Shown here one piece after another: positions 50,084 to 59,839 of a DNA stretch of 64,000 nucleotides (within the stretch, counting starts at the first letter, position 1; each line of letters begins with the position of its first letter). The notes below the pieces were generated by a model. That model saw nothing but the letters and a program-made list of their open reading frames with translations, was not told the DNA's origin and did not search any database. The stretch comes from Symbiodinium natans. Taxonomy: Eukaryota > Sar > Dinophyceae > Suessiales > Symbiodiniaceae. The stretch covers positions 103,501-167,500 of the forward strand of contig CAJNDS010002780.1 of NCBI GenBank assembly GCA_905221605.1. The letters are read 5' to 3'. The position numbers and the translations under genes were made by a program.

Positions 50084-52597
50084 GTTCCATAAACTTCACT
50101 AACCCTAAACGCGAAACCCAAACCCTAAACCCCAAACCCTACACTCTTAACCCTCCTAAGTTTAGGTGATCCCCCACGCTTTGAAGAACTAGTCTAAGCT
50201 CTGGGGTAAAGGACTGATGGCTCACACAGCTTACAAGGCGGTTTAGGGTTCAGGGTGTAGGGTTTAGGCTTTAGGGCTTAGGGTTTTTAAAGGTTTTGGC
50301 TGATCCTGGGCTGAAACATCCTGCCTGGGATACGTGGAGCGTGCAAGAGACGCGCGGCAGTAGAGCACGAACGAAAACCCCCCCGAGATCGAGCTGGCAT
50401 CAGTGATGGCTTTCACCTGAGCCCTGAACCCGGAACCCGGAACCCCAAACCCCAAACCCTGAGATCTAAACCCTAAACCCTAAACCCAAAACCCTGAACC
50501 CTGAACCCTGAACCCTCAACCCTAAACCCTAAACCCTAAACCCTAAACCCTAAACCCTAAACCTAGGGTTTCGGCGTTTCGGGTGGCAGTGACGACTCTC
50601 AGGTTTTGGGTTTGGGTTTATAGGGTTTAGGGAACTCAGTTTCACCACTAAAGACTCGCACATGATTTTGACATGGCGTTGTGTTCTGCATATTAGGATT
50701 CCCTTTGATTGTCTCATGGTTGCATTCATGTTCTAACTTGCTTCTCTCATCATAAATGAGTAGCTATCCTCATGTCCTGAGACAGTCCTGAAACATAGCT
50801 TGAAAGTGCTGGGAAACAGTAGCTGAACCGAATAGAGCGAAATGGTCCTTACCACAATCCTAAACACCCAAACCGAAATTCATGCACCCCCTACTAGCTC
50901 TGTAAACCCTAAACCCTAAACCCTAAACCCTAAACCCTAAACCCTAAACACCCCAACAAGGGCTTATAAGTGGGTTATAGGTATAAGACCAAGAAGCAAG
51001 ACTAGGGTAGTGCACTCCCAGCATATGGGGCTTTACGTCCGGGACCCCCGAGATTAAACGTAGGATTCCCTTATAACAAGGACCCAAGTAAGTAAACCCT
51101 AAACCCTAAACCCTCAACGCCGCTGCAACTTCTGGGCGCGATGCTGGATATGGCCAACGCCCACCTCGACTCAACTCAATTAAGGAGATTTAAATTACAC
51201 TCAATACCCTAAACCCATAACCCAGAAGCTACGGCGGTTTGGGGTTTAGGGCTCAGGGTTTGGGGTTTAGGGTCCCTAAACCCTAAACCCTGTACCCTAC
51301 ACCCTAAACCCTAAACCCTAACCCCCTAGACCCCTAAAGCTGAAGACCTTATGCTCCTGGCTGCGCCATTGGCTCGACCTCGGATCGTTTTAGCTAGTTC
51401 CGGAACTTCGGACTCCAGGGAAGCCTGGGGCCTCCTTTTTGGGGGTTTAGGGTTTAGGATGTAGGGTTTAGGGTTTAGGGTTTAGGGTTCAGGGTTTAGG
51501 GTTGGTTTAGGGTTTAGGGTTTAGGGGTGCTTCAGGCATCATAGGAGTCCCGGAGAACCAACACACAATTTGTTCCAACACTTTATCAAGGGCGACGGGC
51601 GCGTTGCCAGCCGAGCCAATCTTCCGAGCGCGGCGTTGCTTGGCTGAGGTCCCGTTTGCCGCCGCCGTCGAGACGGCATGGAAGAGCTCGATATCGGGGC
51701 CCGTTACTCCTGCAAGGTTCCGGAGGATACCGGATACCCTAAACCCAAAACCCAAAACCCTAAACCCTGTAAACCCTCAACCCAAAAAAGGATTCCCAAG
51801 TAAGGGCCCAGAGTGTCCCGCAATCTTGCGACGGAGGGAGCAGGCCCGATCATTGAGGCAAGCCCTGGGATGAGGGAGCCGAACAAAAAGGCGGCAGAGT
51901 GGACCAGCTTCCAGTGTTTGTAGGGAGTTTAGGGTCTGGGGTTTAGGGTTTAGGGTTTAGGGTTTAGGGTTTAGGGTTTAGGGTTTGGGGTTTGGGGTAT
52001 AGGGTCTAGGGTTTGGGGTGTAGGGTTTAGGGCTTCGGTGTCTGAGCTTGCGGGAATTTCTCCCAAAGCCTTAAACCCTGAACCCGATACCCTACAGGCA
52101 AGCTCGGGCAATTTAAGAGGGGGACCCCTAGAAGTTGACCCGTCGTCTTATTCTCCTATGTATCCGCTATATATATATATATATATGCCTCATATAGTCC
52201 CGATATACCTAAGTAGCCCTAAACCCTAAACCCTAAACCCTAAACCCTAGAGTCCCCTGACAATTGTGGTTTTCAGGCTCGATGGTCTGAGGTTCGGGAT
52301 TTCAGGGTTTTGGGGTTTGGGGTTTAGGGTTTAGGGTTTAGGGCTTAGGGTTCAGGGTTTACATACTTGTGGGGGTTGTTTGGGGCTTTGGAGTTTCATT
52401 GCTTTCGGGGTTTGAGGGTTTGAGGGTTGCTCTAAGGGTTTAGGTGTCGCGTTGACTTAGCTCTCACAACCATATACCCCAAAACACTGAAGCTCTAAAC
52501 ACACAATCGAACCCTACCTAACCCCCAAGCCTTCACTCCTACACCCTAAACCCTAAACCCTAAACCCTTTCTGCCTCGACCCGGAACCTCCTCTTAG
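50084..52597. repeat. Telomere-like blocks with one possible gene start
   Basis: CCCTAAA lies at 50517-50563 and 50901-50950, TTTAGGG at 51460-51530 and 51930-52035, and (TA)n at 52168-52186. A GC-rich piece at 51590-51720 has open frames on both strands, and 51870-51920 reads MREPNKKAAEWTSF, a possible start exon. 50620-50870 is unique without a supportable gene. Confidence 0.65.
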
Positions 52598-52658
52598 GTG
52601 ACTTCTGCCTCTTCGGCGTGGCCACCGCCTATGCGGTGGTGGCGTTCCACCTGGCAAG
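52598..52658 (+). CDS. Transmembrane exon T5
   Basis: It follows CCTCTTAG and ends before a GC (AAG/GCCCCA). With a carried G it reads GDFCLFGVATAYAVVAFHLA, a membrane span with the same start phase as T2. It lies after the TAA of T4, so it would belong to a different gene, possibly a paralogue. Confidence 0.45.
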
Positions 52659-52679
52659 GCCCCAAAAGCGTTCTTTAAA

Positions 52680-53400
52680 GCCCTAAACCCCAAACCCCAA
52701 AAACCCCCAAAAAACCCAAAACCCCAAAAACCCCAAAAAACCCAAAACCCCAAAAACCCAAAAAAAACCCAAAACCCCAAAAACCCCAAAAACCCCAAAA
52801 ACCCCAAAAACCCCAAAAACCCCAAAAAACCCAAAAAACCCAAAAACCCCAAAAAACCCAAAAACCCCCAAACCCCAAAAACCCCAAAAACCCCCAAACC
52901 CCAAAAACCCCAAAAACCCCCAAAACCCCAAAAACCCCAAAAACCCCCAAACCCTAGACCCTAAACCCTAAACCCCAGGGCTTCCTAGCGCTTCGCAAGG
53001 CTTAGGGCTAATAGGGCCAGGGACGGTGTAGTCCCCGGAACCCTAAACCCTAAACCCTAAACCCTAAACCCTAAACCCTAAACCCTAAACCCTAAACCCT
53101 AAACCCTAAACCCTAAACCCTAAACCCTAAACCCTAAACCCTAAACCCTAAACCCTAAACCCTAAACCCTAAACCCTCAAACCTAAACCCTAACCCCTAA
53201 ACCCTAAACCCTAAACCCTAAACCCTAAACCCTAAACCCTAAACCCTAAACCCTAAACCCTAAACCCTAAACCCTAAACCCTAAACCCTAAACCCTAAAC
53301 CCGAACCCTAGACCCAACCCTAAACCCCAGGGCTCCCTAGCGCTTCGCAAGGCTTAGGGCTAATAGGGCCAGGGACGGTGTAGTCCCCGGAACCCTAAAC
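52680..53400. repeat. CCCCAAAAA minisatellite and the largest CCCTAAA array, flanked by a 66-bp duplication
   Basis: 52685-52950 is a tandem of CCCCAAAAA-type nonamers, whose reverse frame gives Gly-Phe-Leu repeats. 53039-53324 is about 285 bp of nearly pure CCCTAAA. Both sides of that array carry the same 66-bp unique segment (52973-53038 and 53325-53390, one mismatch). No gene. Confidence 0.9.
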
Positions 53401-54774
53401 CCTAAACCCTAAACCAGGTATGGACTGAAGGTTCCCTAGATAAAGTTTTCCGACAGCCCTATGCCGTGACAAAGACCGGTTTAGGGTTTAGGGTTTAGGG
53501 TTTAGGGTTTAGGGTTTGGGGTTTGGGGTTTGGGGTTTGGGGTTTGGGGTTTAGAGGGTGTAAGGTAAAACCATGACCCCAGAACCCTCCTAAGTGTTCT
53601 CAAAGTTAAGGGTTTTTGGGCTGTGTTTTGGTGTGTAGATGTACGTATCGGCGTTGGTTCGGAGAGCAACAGGGAAAAGGTAAGCCCTAAACCCTAGAAC
53701 TTAAACCCTCAACCCTCAACCCTAAACCCTAAACCCTAGCCCTAAACCCTAAACCCCCAGGGCAGCTGCTGAACCGGTGCCCGGAACAGCCAAGAGCTCG
53801 GCGGCGCGGGCGCTGCACCTCGGGCCTCCAAGGGTTTAGGGTTTAGGGTTCAGGGTTTAGGGTTTAGGGTTTAGGGTTTAGGGTGTTTTTCCTTTGTTTA
53901 GGGGGGAAGGGGGGGTGGGGGTTGGGGGAACCCTAAACACTAAACACCCTGAACCTTAGGGTTTAAGTTTGATAGGAGAATTAGTGTCTAGAGCTTTAGG
54001 TCGTGGGGTGGATCACACATGGCTTGTAACAGCGCGTCATTGTCAAACATCTTAATGCATCATGTTGTATAAAGAAGCAACAACGCCGTACATGGTGTTT
54101 TTGGCATGTTGGGAGGCGTCACCTCCACCTCTCACCCACCCTCACCCACCCTCACCCACCCACCCCTTGCCCCCCCTCCTCCCCAAATCACCAGGCGTGG
54201 GGGACGTATCCTAAACCCTACACCCTAAACCCTACACCCTAAACCCTAAACCGTATACACCCTAAGCCCGCGAACTCTCAACGGCTTCTCGGTGGCTGGA
54301 TCGCCAAACTGAGTCGGGCCCACGAAACCTTCCTCGGTAGGTTTAGGGTTTAGGGTTTACCCTAAACTTTCAACCCTAATTAGGGCTTTCTGGGGAGATC
54401 GGCTGCAGGACTATTTTGTGCCGAAACAGCCCCAAACCCCAAACCCTAAACGCTTAAACACTAAACCGCATCGGAAGAGCTTAAACCCTAAAACCCTAAA
54501 CCCTAAACCATAAATCCACAGACTGCTCTTGGCACGCCCGAAACTGATCCCTAGAACCTGAAACCCGAAGCCAGGCAGATGTAGCATAGCAACACTATTC
54601 CCTAAACCCTACAATAGCCAAACCGAGCGAAGCCCTAACAGCCCTAAAGCCCCTCAACCCTGAACCCTCAACCCTGAACCCCAAACCCTAAGCCCCAAAC
54701 CCTAAACCCTCAACCCTAAACCCCAAGCCCTAAACCCTAAACCCCAACCCTAAAGAACCCTCTTTTCCTTTCAG
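53401..54774. repeat. Telomere-like blocks with exon-like pieces
   Basis: TTTAGGG/TTTGGGG lies at 53480-53550. Exon-like pieces: 53639-53679 (GTGTAG to GTAAGC; MYVSALVRRATGK or DVRIGVGSESNREK), 53761-53833 (CCCCAG to GTTTAGG; AAAEPVPGTAKSSAARALHL) and about 54284-54336 (LGGWIAKLSRAHETFL before GTAGGT). TCACCCACCC tandem words lie at 54129-54165. These pieces cannot be joined reliably. Confidence 0.55.
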
Positions 54775-54824
54775 GATGATTCTTGCCAAGAAGCAGGCCG
54801 GCAATTTGGGGAGCTCACTTGAAG
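54775..54824 (+). CDS. Putative exon ending at a foldback element
   Basis: It lies between CTTTCAG and GTTCATGG. After one base it reads MILAKKQAGNLGSSLE. The donor GT is the start of a repeat (GGTTCATGGTACTTATT) found again near 57.9 and 58.4 kb, so the intron may derive from that element. A TTTAGGG array (54880-54945) lies inside the presumed intron. Confidence 0.4.
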
Positions 54825-55730
54825 GTTCATGGTACTTATTGACCCAATAAAATAGTAAAACTGTACTTAGGGTTTAGGGTTTAGGGTTTAGGGTTTAGCG
54901 TTTAGGGTTTAGGGTTTAGGGTTTAGGGTTTAGGGTTTAGGGTTATCACCCGATTCGGGCACTTAAGGTTTTTGTTCAGTGGGTTTTACGTACAGTTCTA
55001 ATTGGATAATAAGTGCCATGCTCGGGGGGTTGGGGCTTTCGATTCCGGGAGTCGGGGGTTTGGCAGGTTTAGGGTTTAGGGTTCCTGAAGAACTCCCCAA
55101 GACTTACTTTCATGGGCACTCCTCCGTTATGCAACCATTGCTAGGACCCAGAGTAGGCCTTATTCCCTTTTCGTCTGGTTCAGGTTCCCTTTGAGCCCCG
55201 TTGAACCAAAAAGGGTACCCTTTTTCATGGGTTACTCTTGGGTCTTCTTCTTGCCACGGGGTTTAGAGTTTAGGCTGACGGGTTTAGGGTTTTTGGGCCT
55301 AATTTAGGGTCGGAATATGTATTAACAGTATGCCCTTGTGGTCCCTATATAATTGTACGATAAGAACCCCCAACACCCTATGCTAATTCCATAACGAACC
55401 CCACTGAAACTGAAACTGAAACCGAAACTGTTTCAGTTTCAGTTTCAGTTTCACTGTCTCATGAATTGAAGCTGGGACTGAAACTCGACACCTCCCCTCT
55501 CACTGAAACTGAAATTGAAACTGAAACTGAAACAGTAACCGAAACTGTTTCAGTTAACTGAAACTGAAACAGGGGGGGGGGGGGGGTTACGCTCTGTCTA
55601 ATTCTTAAGGCCCTACAGTACGAACACCCCAAACCCCTAACCCTAAACCCTAAACCCCAAAACCCTAAACCCTAAGCCCTAAACCCCAAGCCCTGAACCC
55701 CAAGCCCATGTCTCCAGTGAGAAGGCACCC
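54825..55730. repeat. Foldback-derived sequence, TTTAGGG array and CTGAAA inverted repeats
   Basis: 54825-55022 looks like an element of the 58414-58572 family interrupted by TTTAGGG. 55155-55248 is a copy of the CCAACCCAAAAA repeat family. 55404-55575 has CTGAAA hexamers facing TTTCAG hexamers twice, which would form strong hairpins. A poly-G run follows at about 55572-55587. Confidence 0.75.
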
Positions 55731-55925
55731 TTGAGCACAGAGACCGAAACCGCCAAGCACTTTGTGGTACTTTACCGTAACTTTAGATCCTTACCTTTTT
55801 TGGGTTTATTGGGTTTCTTAGTAAGGCAGCTTAAAAGTTTCATTTGTAGCTACCCTCCTGAGTGCAGCCAAGAGCAGGTCAATGACTTCTTGGAATCTTC
55901 TTCCTGGCCACTGAGGCCACAGGGC
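55731..55925 (+). CDS. Putative exon pair interrupted by introner-like intron
   Basis: If the GT...CAG segment 55777-55867 is removed, one frame runs through: RDRNRQALCGTLP joined to QEQVNDFLESSSWPLRPQGS. Read unspliced, another frame is open from 55731 but would pass through the repeated segment. The first reading is preferred because the same segment occurs at 38.7 kb. Family not recognised; the pieces are about 55738-55776 and 55868-55925. Confidence 0.45.
55777..55867 (+). other. Introner-like intron, copy 2
   Basis: A 91-nt GT...CAG segment (GTAACTTTAGATCCTTA ... CTGAGTGCAG) that matches 38685-38773 along its whole length with scattered substitutions and a few small indels. Both copies have the same boundaries but different flanking sequence. 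Confidence 0.65.
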
Positions 55926-56097
55926 TCGAAGGTCGGGTTTGGGGTTGAGGGTTTAGGTTTTTAGGGTTTAGGAGTGTTTGGGCTTATGGGTTTTTAAGGG
56001 CTTTTAGAGAATCTTTTTAGGGTTTTTCGGGTTTTTAGGGTTCTTAGGGTGTCTAGTATGAAGGGTTTTTTCGGGCGTAGCGTTTAGGGTCTGGATC

Positions 56098-57250
56098 TCC
56101 TGACAGCCTCGGCGGCTGATGCTCATGATGCGCGCCTGTTGGGGTTTTGTGCCTAAAGGGCGCCGGCCACTGATGCTCATGATGCGCGCCTGTTGGGGTT
56201 TTGTGCCAAAGGGCGCCGGGCACTGATGCTCATGATGCTCGCACGGCGGGCTTCTGTGGCTGACAGCCTCGGCGGCTGATGCTCATCATGCGCGCCTGCT
56301 GGGGTTTTGTGCCAAAGGGCGCCGGGCACTGATGCTCATGATGCTCGCACGGCGGGCTTCTGTGGCTGACAGCCTCGGCGGCTGATGCTCATGATGCGCG
56401 CCTGCCGGGGTTTTGTGCCTAAGGGCGCCGGGCACTGATGCTCATGATGCTCGCACGGCGGGCTTCTGTGGCTGACAGCCTCGGCGGCTGATGCTCATGA
56501 TGCGCGCCTGCTGGGATTTTGTGCCAAAGGGCGCCGGGCACTGATGCTCATGATGCTCGCACGGAGGGCTTCTGTGGCTGACAGCCTCGGCGGCTGATGC
56601 TTATGATGCGCGCCTGCCGGGGTTTTGTGCCTAAGGGCGCCGGGCACTGATGCTCATGATGCTCGCACGGCGGGCTTCTGTGGCTGACAGCCTCGGCGGC
56701 TGATGCTCATGATGCGCGCCTGTGGGGTTTTGTGCCAAAGGGCGCCGGGCACTGATGCTCATGATGCTCGCACGGCGGGCTTCTGTGGCTGACAGCCTCG
56801 GCGGCTGATGCTCATGATGCGCGCCTGCCGGGGTTTTGTGCCTAAGGGCGCCATTGATGCTCATAATGCTCGCACGGCGGGCTTCTGTGGCTGACAGCCT
56901 CGGCGGCTGATGCTCATGATGCGCGCCTGCTGGGGTTTTGTGCCAAAGGGCGCCGGGCACTGATGCTCATGATGCTCGCACGGCGGGCTTCTGTGGCTGA
57001 CAGCCTCGGCGGCTGATGCTCATGATGCGCGGCTGCCGGGGTTTTGTGCCTAAGGGCGCCGGGCACTGATGCTCATGATGCTCGCACGGCGGGCTTCTCT
57101 GGCTGACAGCCTCGGCGGCTGATGCTCATGATGCGCGTCTGCTGGGGTTTTGTGCCAAAGGGCGCCGGGCACTGATGCTCATGATGCTCGCCCGGCAGGC
57201 TTGTGTGGCTGACAGCCTCGGCGGCTGATGCTGATGATGCGCGCCTGCTG
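56098..57250. repeat. 106-bp dimeric satellite, CTGATGCTCATGATG family (array 2)
   Basis: About eleven units of 106 bp, each of two 53-bp half-units sharing CTGATGCTCATGATGC and alternating tails (GCGCCTGCTGGGGTTTTG... and TCGCACGGCGGGCTTCTG...). Orientation is opposite to array 1 (30226-30800). Open frames across it (Ala-His-His-Glu-His-Gln repeats) reflect a period not divisible by three with small indels, and are not taken as genes. Confidence 0.9.
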
Positions 57251-58650
57251 GGGGGTTCGGAATGTTGGCGTCTAGAGTAGCGACCCTTTACCCTGAACGA
57301 CCCCCAAAAGCGGCCCCCCCAAAAGCTCCTCGGTTTAGGGTTCGGGTTTAGGTGGGTTTAGGGTATACCAAGGGGATTTTGCACCTTAGCCAGCTAAGGG
57401 TATACATGCCGCCCTACGTACTCATCAGCCTTACCTTTGAGTATCTTCAACCAAGGACCCGCAGAGGCCCCCAAGCCCTCAAACAAAAACCCTGAAAACC
57501 ACCAACAAAACCTGAGACCCTAGGCCCTCCTGGTAAAATAACAGCCTACCCTAAACCCTAAACCCCCTAAACCCCCTAATCCCCCTAAACCCCCTAAACA
57601 CCCCCCTAAACCCCCTAAACCCCCTAATCCCCCTAATCCCCCTAATCCCCCTGAACCCCCTAAACCCCCTTAAACCCCCTAAACCCTAAACCCTAACCCC
57701 CCAAAGCCCTCAAGGTCACTGGACCTGGTTGCCCTCCTGGAGCTGGAAGAGCCAGACCAGGTGGGTTCAGGGTTTGGTGTTTAAGGTGCACGACCCTAAA
57801 CCCTAAACCCTAAACCCTAAACCCTAGCACCTCGGAGCTAGAGTCCACACGTCGCGGGCCTTTTGGGGCTACGGGTCCCTAAGGGTAGTTACATGGTCCC
57901 TTACTTGGAGGTTCATGGTAGTTTAGGGTTTAGGGTTTGGGGTTTAGGGTTTGGGGTTTAGGGTTTAGGGTTTAGGGTTTACTTGGAGGTTCATGGTACT
58001 TATTCACCAGTCATAACAGTACTTATAACCCACGTAGAAGCACCCTAGCATGGGTCATGAGTAGAGTTGTTACATGGTCCCGTAAGGAGGGCTCATCGCG
58101 TCTTGGGCTTCGGGCTCCTTTCTCTTAGGGTCTAGGGCCTAGGGTGTAGGGCTTAGGAGTTAGGGTCTAGGATTTAGGGTTTTGGGTTTTGGGTTTAGGG
58201 TTCAGGGTTCAGGTCAGGGTTAGGGTTTAGGGTTTAGGGCCCTGAGAAGGGTACCAATACCCCTTTATACCCCACACAAATTAAGGGTCCATACATCAGA
58301 ACCCTTTTAAGGAGGACAGGGGCCATATTAAGTCCACAACCCATAGACAAGACCCCACACGTTTCAGCAATCAAACCCTAGACCCTAAACTCTAAGCCCT
58401 GAACCCTAGCTAAGCCTACTTGGAGGTTCATGGGACTTAATAACCACTTATTACTGGGCTTATAACCCTACTTATTCTCGGGATACCCCCTATAAGGCCA
58501 TTTAGGGGTATTATAAGTAGGGTTAAGTACAATTATAATTGGTTAGTAAGTACTATGAACCTTCAAGTAAGCCCTCTAAAACCACCCCGCAGAGTTTAGG
58601 GGGGGCCGAGGTGAAGCCCGCACTGAACACTGAATGAGCTAAACCCCCCC
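57251..58650. repeat. CCCCCTAAA satellite, duplicated target around TTTAGGG, and a palindromic element
   Basis: 57540-57690 is a tandem of CCCCCTAAA/CCCCCTAAT nonamers. An exon-like piece at 57714-57760 (SLDLVALLELEEPDQ) precedes GTGGGT. 57901-57920 and 57979-57998 are identical 20-bp direct repeats around a TTTAGGG/TTTGGGG block. Broken MITE copies lie at 57887, 58075 and 58236-58345. Confidence 0.8.
58414..58572. mobile_element. Palindromic foldback element, ACTTGGAGGTTCATG family
   Basis: The left arm (CTACTTGGAGGTTCATG...) and right arm (...CATGAACC- or CTATGAACCTTCAAGTA-type) are inverted copies over most of the 159 bp, with mismatches. Related halves are at 54825, 55000, 57901 and 57979. 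It is non-coding and resembles a MITE. Confidence 0.7.
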
Positions 58651-59838
58651 CGGGTTTAGGGTTTAGGGTTTAGGGTTTAGGGTTTAGGGTTTAGGGTTTA
58701 GGGTTTAGGCCTAAACCCTAAGGCCTCAGATGCAGGTGCGGGCAATGGCCCAGGAGTTTCAGCTGCCTTGCTGGCCTCCCTGCTGCGAAGACATCGGGGC
58801 TCCCTAATCCCTAATCCCTAAACCCTAAACCCTAAACCCTAAACCCTAAACCCCTAACCCTAAACCCTAAACCCCAAACCCGAAGCCCTAAACCTTAACC
58901 CCCAAGCCCTAAATCCTAAACCCTATAAACTCTAAACCCCAAAACTTTGAGGGTTTTGGCATCTGCGGCTTCGGGGTCTCTCTTTGTCTTTGCGCTACGC
59001 AGGAAACCAATCCCCAAACCCGGTGAGAACGAGGGTGTAGGGTTTAGGGTTTAGGCTTTAGCGTTTAGAGTTTAGGGTTTTGATTCCAGAAGTTTTTGTC
59101 AGCGGAAGCTTCTGAGACATGTTGGGGTTTGGGCTCAGGGTTAGGGTTTCGGGTTTCTGGTTTCGGGTTTCGGGTTTGGGGCTAGGGTTTGGGGTTGAGG
59201 CTTTAGCCCTCATATTTTCAGGTGGGTGTCCCTTACTAGAGATTGAGAAGTGGCCACATAAACCCTACAGCTGGCCTATATTGGTTTAGGTTTAGGGTTT
59301 AGGGTTTAGGGCTTAAGGATACTCCCCACTACTACCACTACTAAGACTCCCGAAGCTCCCCTAGGGTTCCCTACACTGTTCCATTCGGGTCTTTTTCAGA
59401 GGCTGATGTAAAACTAGGAAGAGAATGGTTCAGGGTTTAGGGTTAGGGTTTAGGGTTTGGAACAGAATGGGGTTCCTTACGGGCAGAGACGGCCGGGGCT
59501 TCTATGACCAGCATATCTGCCATCACTCGTTAAACAAACGCAGCCTGCCACCCCAAAACCCGAAGAAGCCCCAAACCCTGGAACCCTAAACCCTGGCCTC
59601 TAAGGGTAGTTCCATGGTTCCTTTCCTTGCCTGCACACATGGCGTACTCCGGATACAATACAGACTTGCGGCAGGATCGCTTGGCTTGCCAGGCCATGCC
59701 AAACATGGTGGAACACACGAACCCTAAACCCTAAACCAGAAAACCCTAAACCCTAAACCCATGCATTGGAGATGGTCCCGAAGCTTCAGCGCGCCAAGTC
59801 TTGCGGTACGACGAATACCACAATTGGAGAGACGTCTC
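58651..59838. repeat. Telomere-like blocks left of LINE 2
   Basis: TTTAGGG lies at 58655-58710 and CCCTAAA at 58815-58880. An exon-like piece at 58730-58797 (QVRAMAQEFQLPCWPPCCED) follows GCCTCAG. 59603-59635 is a half copy of the CATGGTCCCTTA foldback family. 59640-59760 has open frames without support. Confidence 0.65.
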
Positions 59839-59839
59839 A

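Noticed and set aside
52553-52950. Long reverse-strand frames of Gly-Phe-Leu/Val repeats
   Set aside because: All three frames of the CCCCAAAAA minisatellite are open, which is what a nonamer without stops gives; not a gene.
56631-56960. 109-codon reverse-strand repeat protein in the 106-bp satellite
   Set aside because: The period is not a multiple of three and the frame persists only through small indels; no start context or neighbouring gene supports it.
56098-57250. Cluster of box C/D snoRNA genes (TGATG and CTGA words)
   Set aside because: No terminal stem or consistent C-to-D spacing was found in the 53-bp halves; kept only as a passing remark.
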